From Microcoleus sp. LEGE 07076 (GTDB lineage Bacteria; Cyanobacteriota; Cyanobacteriia; Cyanobacteriales; Microcoleaceae), in assembly GCF_015207455.1 (NCBI RefSeq), contig NZ_JADEWV010000024.1, positions 1 through 47,953 on the forward strand: a stretch of DNA of 47,953 nucleotides, written 5' to 3'. The notes below the pieces were generated by a model that saw only the letters and a program-made list of their open reading frames with translations, was not told where the DNA came from and ran no database searches. This document shows, piece after piece, positions 43,523 to 47,953 of the stretch. The translations under genes and the position numbers were made by a program. Each line of letters begins with the position of its first letter. The stretch's first letter is position 1.

Positions 43523-44482
43523 CTATTTCAATGTAACTTCGATATCTGCTAAACCGGTGAGTTTTTCCACTGCTACTTCTTCTTCAACTCGCGGTACAAA
43601 AATAGTTAAACCTCCGGGAACGCACTCAATAGAAACCGGAGTCATGCCGAAAAGTTCCCCGTCTACAACTACTTTCTGAGGGGGCTCGGCACTAATTTTT
43701 ACTTTTTTGGCGCGCAAATAACCGATGTCGTCGCGATCGCTCGGATTGCCGCTCAAAGCTGTTTGCAATAGGTGATAAGAAGCTGCGATCGCCCCAGCTT
43801 TATTTTCAGGTGCCACCAGCGTCACGTCTAGGAAGCCGTCATCAAAAACAATCCCCGCCGGGCCTTGAGCTAAAATCGAAGTAGGAGGCGCTGCATTCGC
43901 CACCGTAACGGCCACAGCAGTAACGTGGATGATTTTATCTTCAGTTTCGATTTCGGCTTCAAATCTTTCTAGATTGTTTAACTGTTTAATTCCCGACAGA
44001 ATGTAAGCCAACATTCCCCAACGATTCTTCATTTCGCGATCGGCTAGTTCGACAGTTTCCGCCTCAAAACCCACTCCAGATAACAAAACCATCGGCATTT
44101 TACCGTTGCAAATCGCCGAATCTACCACCCGCGTCAACCCTCCCAAAATAGTTTCGCAGGCACTTTCAATTGTATTGGGAAGCTCTAAAGCATTAGCAAA
44201 AGCATTCGCTGTTCCTCGGGAAATAATTCCTAAAGGAATATTTGTGCCGACAATCGCCCCAGCAACTGCTGATAATGTGCCGTCGCCCCCGGAAGCAATA
44301 ATTGCCTCAACTCCCCTATCAACTGCTTCGCGGGCGAGCCGATCTGCGTTTATTTCTGGGGTTGTCAGCCGAATATCCAAGTCCATAAACGGCTCTAACA
44401 AATCTTGAATTATAGCTAAGTCTTGGTCGGGGTCGCTGTTGCCGGCGACAGGATTAAAAATGAGGCAAGCTGAACGTTTCAT
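43523..44482 (-). CDS. YegS/DagK-like lipid kinase
   Basis: A 319-residue diacylglycerol-kinase-family protein that phosphorylates a lipid hydroxyl using ATP. It starts MKRSACLIFNPVAG (family start), has the nucleotide motif SGGDGTLSAVA and the GIISRGTANAFANALELP loop. The C-terminal beta domain includes the VDGE motif (KVVVDGELFG). The length is standard. The substrate, diacylglycerol or another lipid such as ceramide or phosphatidylglycerol, cannot be told. It stands alone, convergent with the RemA-like gene. Confidence 0.9.
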   Translation of the reverse strand: MKRSACLIFNPVAGNSDPDQDLAIIQDLLEPFMDLDIRLTTPEINADRLAREAVDRGVEAIIASGGDGTLSAVAGAIVGTNIPLGIISRGTANAFANALELPNTIESACETILGGLTRVVDSAICNGKMPMVLLSGVGFEAETVELADREMKNRWGMLAYILSGIKQLNNLERFEAEIETEDKIIHVTAVAVTVANAAPPTSILAQGPAGIVFDDGFLDVTLVAPENKAGAIAASYHLLQTALSGNPSDRDDIGYLRAKKVKISAEPPQKVVVDGELFGMTPVSIECVPGGLTIFVPRVEEEVAVEKLTGLADIEVTLK

Positions 44483-44566
44483 AATCGGTAATCTGTAATT
44501 GGTAATAGGTAATGGCTGAACAGAAATCTTCGATTTGTTTTCGTTTGTATCGAATTTTTGGCCACT

Positions 44567-44635
44567 AAATTCCCCTTAACAAGGAGGACTTTGAGTGTTG
44601 TTTTGCCCCCTTGTTAAGGGGGTTGGGGGGGGGAC
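44567..44635. repeat. CCCCTTAACAAGG palindromic element
   Basis: TTCCCCTTAACAAGGAGGAC pairs with GCCCCCTTGTTAAGGGGGTT about 25 bases later. It belongs to the same dispersed family as 34887-34972 and lies in the promoter-side gap of the lipid-kinase gene. Confidence 0.65.
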
Positions 44636-44745
44636 AAAGACTCAATTATAACCCTTATTTAGACATGGTTGTAACCTTGAGTTTGCACAAATGCAATGCC
44701 CGTTAAACTCGGAGAACAACCCTCACCTATTTTTCAAAGGTTTGA

Positions 44746-45476
44746 TTAAGACTTGACCCAAGTCCACTCTAACATTTCGCGCGGAGCTTTTCCCAGGGCT
44801 TCTTTGCTTTTCTCGTTGGTCTCAAACTTGACTTGATCCAAGTGGCTCGCTTCGACTTTCACCGTAAACTTATCCTCTTCAAAACGCCAAGGAGTTACAG
44901 TCACGAATTGGTTGCTGTTTTGTACGATATCGTATCGTTTCCCGTCGGGGCGGACACTAATTTCTAAAGCTCGTTCTCCGGCGGGAAAATCGCGGCTGCA
45001 AAGAATTAATGATAGCCGATCGCACCACTGGAAAAAAGCATAAGCTGCTGCGGACTCTTTTTGAGAAATATGCAACTCCTCGCGCCATTTTTTTGGTTGG
45101 CGAGTTGTTCGTCCACAAAATCGTCTAGTTCCTTCGACTCTCCCGGCTTTCCTTCGTTCAGATAGTAGCTCCTGTGCATAGAAATCAACATTGCTACCCA
45201 CCTACGGCGATCTACAGAAGTCTCGGTTAATCCTTTCATTTTAGGCACAGAAGTTTCTATGTCCAAGGTAAAATCTCAAGGCGCGCCGGCTTCAGTCAAA
45301 ATATGTTATTCCCACTCTTTTTCTAAATCGTCGTGGTGGGAAATCGCGGCTATGGTTTCGTAGAGGCGAATCGGAGATTTCGAGCGCTTCCACTGTCCGC
45401 CCAGTTGGGCGGCGAGCCAAGCGTGGGCGCGGTGATAAATAATTTCCCAACCGGTTGGGGTTAAGTTAGCAATCAT
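44746..45476 (-). pseudogene. Broken DUF3891-family gene
   Basis: Read from ATG 45476, the frame encodes GWEIIYHRAHAWLAAQLGGQ and AISHHDDLEKEWE, stops at TAA (45306-45308), continues HILTEAGAP, meets TGA, and then gives DFTLDIETSVPKMKGLTETS through RRRWVAMLISMHRSYYLN to DDFVDEQLANQK. At a run of seven T (45088-45094 on the plus strand) one base is missing, and sense resumes as WREELHISQKE, QWCDRLSLILCSRDFP and VTPWRFEEDKF to the stop at 44746. Joined, it is a complete DUF3891 protein of about 240 residues. Two nonsense codons and one frameshift make it non-functional. DUF3891 has no known activity. Confidence 0.85.
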
Positions 45477-45614
45477 CGATTATTTTATCCTGAATGGAGT
45501 TGAGTGCAAAGATTGAAGATTTTCCAGTGCGAGACAGAATCTTGAGATTTTTAAACTCAGGAATTAAGCTTTTCGCGTCGGCAAAACTCCATCCCGATCG
45601 CCAACAATGCAATT

Positions 45615-45678
45615 GGTTCGCTCGTTCCGACTTGGGTTTTCATAAAAATCTGAGAACCCAAGTCCGAACGATCGAACC
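45615..45678. repeat. Diverged copy of the GTTCGGACTT hairpin
   Basis: The 28-base arms (45615-45642 and 45651-45678) pair at 25 of 28 positions. The right arm AGTCCGAACGATCGAACCTA matches the right arm of the perfect hairpin at 33303-33328, and TAGAAAC follows in both. It sits just downstream of the metallophosphoesterase stop. Confidence 0.65.
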
Positions 45679-45690
45679 TAGAAACGACAG

Positions 45691-47289
45691 TTAAATTACA
45701 AAAGGTTCGATCGATACATCCTGCCATTTGCCCTCAAATCGTTCGACAACCAAAGGTGTGACTCTGAACTTGGGGGGAGTCCCGTCAAGAACATCAATCC
45801 GCAAACACGAATAAGGACGGCGTTTGTGGGAACCTTGACCGCTGCGGCCGACAAATAGCAAAGATTCCGCTACCCGTCGGCTGGCCGTTTCAGAACCGGG
45901 CTCGCGCCCCAACCGAACGGCTTCTGGACTCAATGCTTCCTGCAACACCGGGCCTTCCGGGCGCTGGCGGCGCAGACTGTGGCCGCTTCCCCCGCAAACA
46001 ATCCAATTAATCCCAGAGTCGCCGTGTCCGGTATCCCCAGTCTTCAGGTGTTCCAAACAGTGGGCGTGGCCAGTCAGCACCAAATCTACTAGCGGACGAC
46101 CCCGCGCCACATCTCCAACTGCATCGGCCACCCCGTCGAACACTTCGCGCAATCGCAGCCGCACTGCCAAAGTTTGAGCTTGATTCCACTTGGTTGCCTC
46201 GGTTACGTAGGGGGGATGGTGCAGGTAAATTACCCGCCCCCGCACGTCCAAATCGCCCCAAGACGCAATCAGTCGCCTTTTGAGCCATTCGAGCTGTTCA
46301 AAGTCAGTGGCTGTTTTGTCGGGCGACAGTTGTTTGTCGATATCCATCAGCATTTCGTCAACTTGTGCTAATTTAGCGCCCAAGTCGTCTAGCTGTTCGG
46401 CTTCTGAAGGAATTTTGGGGTTTAGCCGATCGCACCTTTCGAGCATTTCCAATTTGTCTTGTTCCAACTGTTTCCTGTCGAGTTCCAAATTCCGGCGGCG
46501 AATCTCGCCCTGTTTGGTTTTCGGGATCGGCAACGGTTCGTTGAAGGTGTTGGAGTCGAGGGCGAAGAAGTCGATACCCCCGCTGCGAAACGTGTAATAG
46601 CGGTTGGGTAAGCGCGTAAAGCGTCCGGGTTGGTAGCGGATGCAGCGGCCTGTACTGGTACTTGCGGTGTAGTGGGCGTCTAGGTGCCGATCGAGTTCAC
46701 CCGGCAATTTGTGAGCCATCAGGTAGTCGAGAAATGCTTTAGCGTAGGCATTTCCGCGATCGGAACCGTGCCAGCCGACATCTAGATCCAACTTGGCGCC
46801 CAACAGCTTCCGCAGGGGCAAAGCTGTTGCCGACAGAATGCCGTAGAATATGGGCAAGTCGTAGTAGTCGTGGTTTCCCGGTACTGGCAAAAACGGAAAG
46901 TTAAACACCATGCGATCGTAAGCAATCCGAGAGGGTTGCTCGCCACCGACGATAAATTCTCGGTAGGGGCGAATAAAGTTTTGCAAGTAATATTCGCTGG
47001 AACCGACGAGATAAACTACATCCCCCGTGTGGAGGACGAAACGGCAACTTTCCCGCTCCGAGAGCATTTGTTGGGCAATCTGCCGCTGCGGGTTGTGGCC
47101 GCGGTGGTTGCTCGTCCCGCTGTCGCCTGCGACTAAAAATGAAAACTCTGGAGAGTCGCTGGTTGGAGTTTCCAAAACAATCCGAGTTTGGTCGATCGCC
47201 CGAGCCACGAGCGCCTGTTCTTGCCACCGCACCCGCTCGTTCATTTTGCTAATTTTGACTGTTATTCGCGGGTCGGACACGAATTTCAC
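45691..47289 (-). CDS. Calcineurin-like metallophosphoesterase
   Basis: A 532-residue phosphoesterase with the full two-metal set: AGDSGT (Asp), HTGDVVY (Asp), PVPGNHDYYD (Asn and His), IYLHHPPY (His) and LTGHAHCLE (two His). A helical insert with ELDRKQLEQDKLEML and DEAEQL-like residues lies near 265-320. No signal peptide is seen. The start is GTG 47289 or ATG 47244; neither has a strong ribosome site. Substrates of this branch are not known; phosphomonoesters, phosphodiesters or nucleotides are possible. Confidence 0.85.
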   Translation of the reverse strand: MKFVSDPRITVKISKMNERVRWQEQALVARAIDQTRIVLETPTSDSPEFSFLVAGDSGTSNHRGHNPQRQIAQQMLSERESCRFVLHTGDVVYLVGSSEYYLQNFIRPYREFIVGGEQPSRIAYDRMVFNFPFLPVPGNHDYYDLPIFYGILSATALPLRKLLGAKLDLDVGWHGSDRGNAYAKAFLDYLMAHKLPGELDRHLDAHYTASTSTGRCIRYQPGRFTRLPNRYYTFRSGGIDFFALDSNTFNEPLPIPKTKQGEIRRRNLELDRKQLEQDKLEMLERCDRLNPKIPSEAEQLDDLGAKLAQVDEMLMDIDKQLSPDKTATDFEQLEWLKRRLIASWGDLDVRGRVIYLHHPPYVTEATKWNQAQTLAVRLRLREVFDGVADAVGDVARGRPLVDLVLTGHAHCLEHLKTGDTGHGDSGINWIVCGGSGHSLRRQRPEGPVLQEALSPEAVRLGREPGSETASRRVAESLLFVGRSGQGSHKRRPYSCLRIDVLDGTPPKFRVTPLVVERFEGKWQDVSIEPFVI

Positions 47290-47855
47290 ACCGCCTAATC
47301 TCCCAAATTGCTCAGTTCCTAGTTAATAGTGCAGCGAGCGAGTGGCTGCTGACATCTCTCTAAAAGGTGAAAATCGATCGCTGTGCGCCCGCGCACTCTC
47401 ACCCGGTTTCTGCTTTCGAGATCGATCCTTGAAACCTGATTTTTTTCCAGGGATTTTTTGCAGGTGGCGCACCCTACAAACACTGTTCCACCAGTTTTGA
47501 TAATTGGTATTAGAAACCTGATTTTTTTGAAACTTCGCCAGTTTGCGGTTATTGACTAGCCGATCGAATATCCTGTTACTGATGATACCGATTGCCCTAC
47601 TTCGATCTGCTGGCCACCAAACTTTGATTTTTTAATTCGCCTGTTTCCCCTCCCTCCTCTCCCACTCTCAGGCTCTCTCTCTCCCACTCTCAGGCTCTCA
47701 GGCTCTCAGACTCTCGGATTCTCTCCCGCTCGGACGATCGCACCCTCCCCCCTACCTGCAATTTTTGAGTCGCGAATCATGGCAGGATCTCCGCGCATTT
47801 TGATACCATGCAATAAGCGTCCAAGACAATCAGGGAATGCACTGGAGGTGCGTCA
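47290..47855. other. Intergenic region with repeats
   Basis: GAAACCTGATTTTTT occurs near 47428-47442 and 47512-47526, and GTGGCGCACCCTACAAA (about 47464-47480) is a dispersed sequence also seen near 24059. From about 47640 to 47740 a pyrimidine-rich tract repeats CTCCCACTCTCAGGCTCTC and CAGGCTCTCAGGCTCTCAGA. Nothing codes convincingly here. Confidence 0.45.
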
Positions 47856-47953
47856 ATGGAGCGTTTTGGAGAACAAAAACGGTGATTGGATTGCTTGGTG
47901 GTGTCGATCGAGCAATTCGGCGGTCGAGCAGAGATTCTGACGCTCGAACAAAT
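47856..47953 (+). other. Possible gene start at window edge, with short leader frame
   Basis: GGAGGT (47844-47849) lies 6 bases before an ATG at 47856. That frame codes only MERFGEQKR and stops at TGA 47883-47885. A GTG at 47882 overlaps this stop and opens a frame (MIGLLGGVDRAIRRSSRDSD) that is still open at the end of the window. This could be a leader peptide coupled to a real gene, or an upstream frameshift. The partial frame is too short to identify. Confidence 0.3.

Overview
The window looks like chromosomal DNA of a filamentous, non-heterocystous cyanobacterium of the Oscillatoria/Microcoleus type. This is inferred from the many GCGATCGC (HIP1-like) sites, the Uma2, XisH/XisI and NACHT-WD40 families, a RemA-like protein, heptanucleotide STRR arrays, and many small palindromic repeats between genes. 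I found no rRNA, tRNA, CRISPR array, prophage or intact transposase. Genes lie on both strands in short units, with housekeeping genes scattered among accessory ones.

Region by region. 1-6.8 kb: Uma2 nuclease, LarE sulfur transferase, a hypothetical, a MITE-like element, a secreted SGNH hydrolase, a Wza-type polysaccharide export protein and a methyltransferase. 6.9-9.3 kb: ParE-type toxin-antitoxin pair, a decayed antitoxin-like gene and a NucS-like PD-(D/E)XK nuclease. 9.4-14.1 kb: histidine phosphatase, yebC, a large Mrr-nuclease fusion gene, a duplicated yebC 3' tail, and a second Uma2. 14.2-19.7 kb: CHASE-domain adenylate cyclase and a LOV/multi-PAS histidine kinase. 20-25.3 kb: SbcC, a MazEF-like pair whose toxin has a premature stop, and a beta-barrel envelope protein. 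25.9-30.2 kb: a cNMP-binding-fold protein, two genes that together resemble a photolyase split in two and separated by a double heptanucleotide repeat, RibD and a membrane protein. 30.5-36.8 kb: PPC-domain repeat protein, Tat-exported amine oxidase, third Uma2, FxLYD-like secreted protein and an ABC exporter. 36.9-42.6 kb: XisH-XisI, an orphan antitoxin-like gene and a 1535-residue NACHT/14xWD40 protein. 42.9-47.3 kb: RemA-like protein, tandem hairpin repeats, YegS-like lipid kinase, a broken DUF3891 gene and a metallophosphoesterase.

How the genes relate. Two themes stand out. The first is defence or genome conflict: three Uma2 proteins, a NucS-like nuclease, an Mrr fusion, XisH, a NACHT NLR-like ATPase and two toxin-antitoxin pairs, alongside several freshly broken genes. 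The second is light and nucleotide signalling: a LOV kinase beside an adenylate cyclase, with a cNMP-binding-fold protein and photolyase-like genes a few kilobases away. The most unusual structure is at 10.7-13.35 kb. A 195-bp copy of the yebC 3' end (9 mismatches) lies beyond the Mrr-fusion gene, and hairpins resembling IS200/IS605 right ends sit on both sides of that gene, one of them exactly at the junction with the yebC copy.
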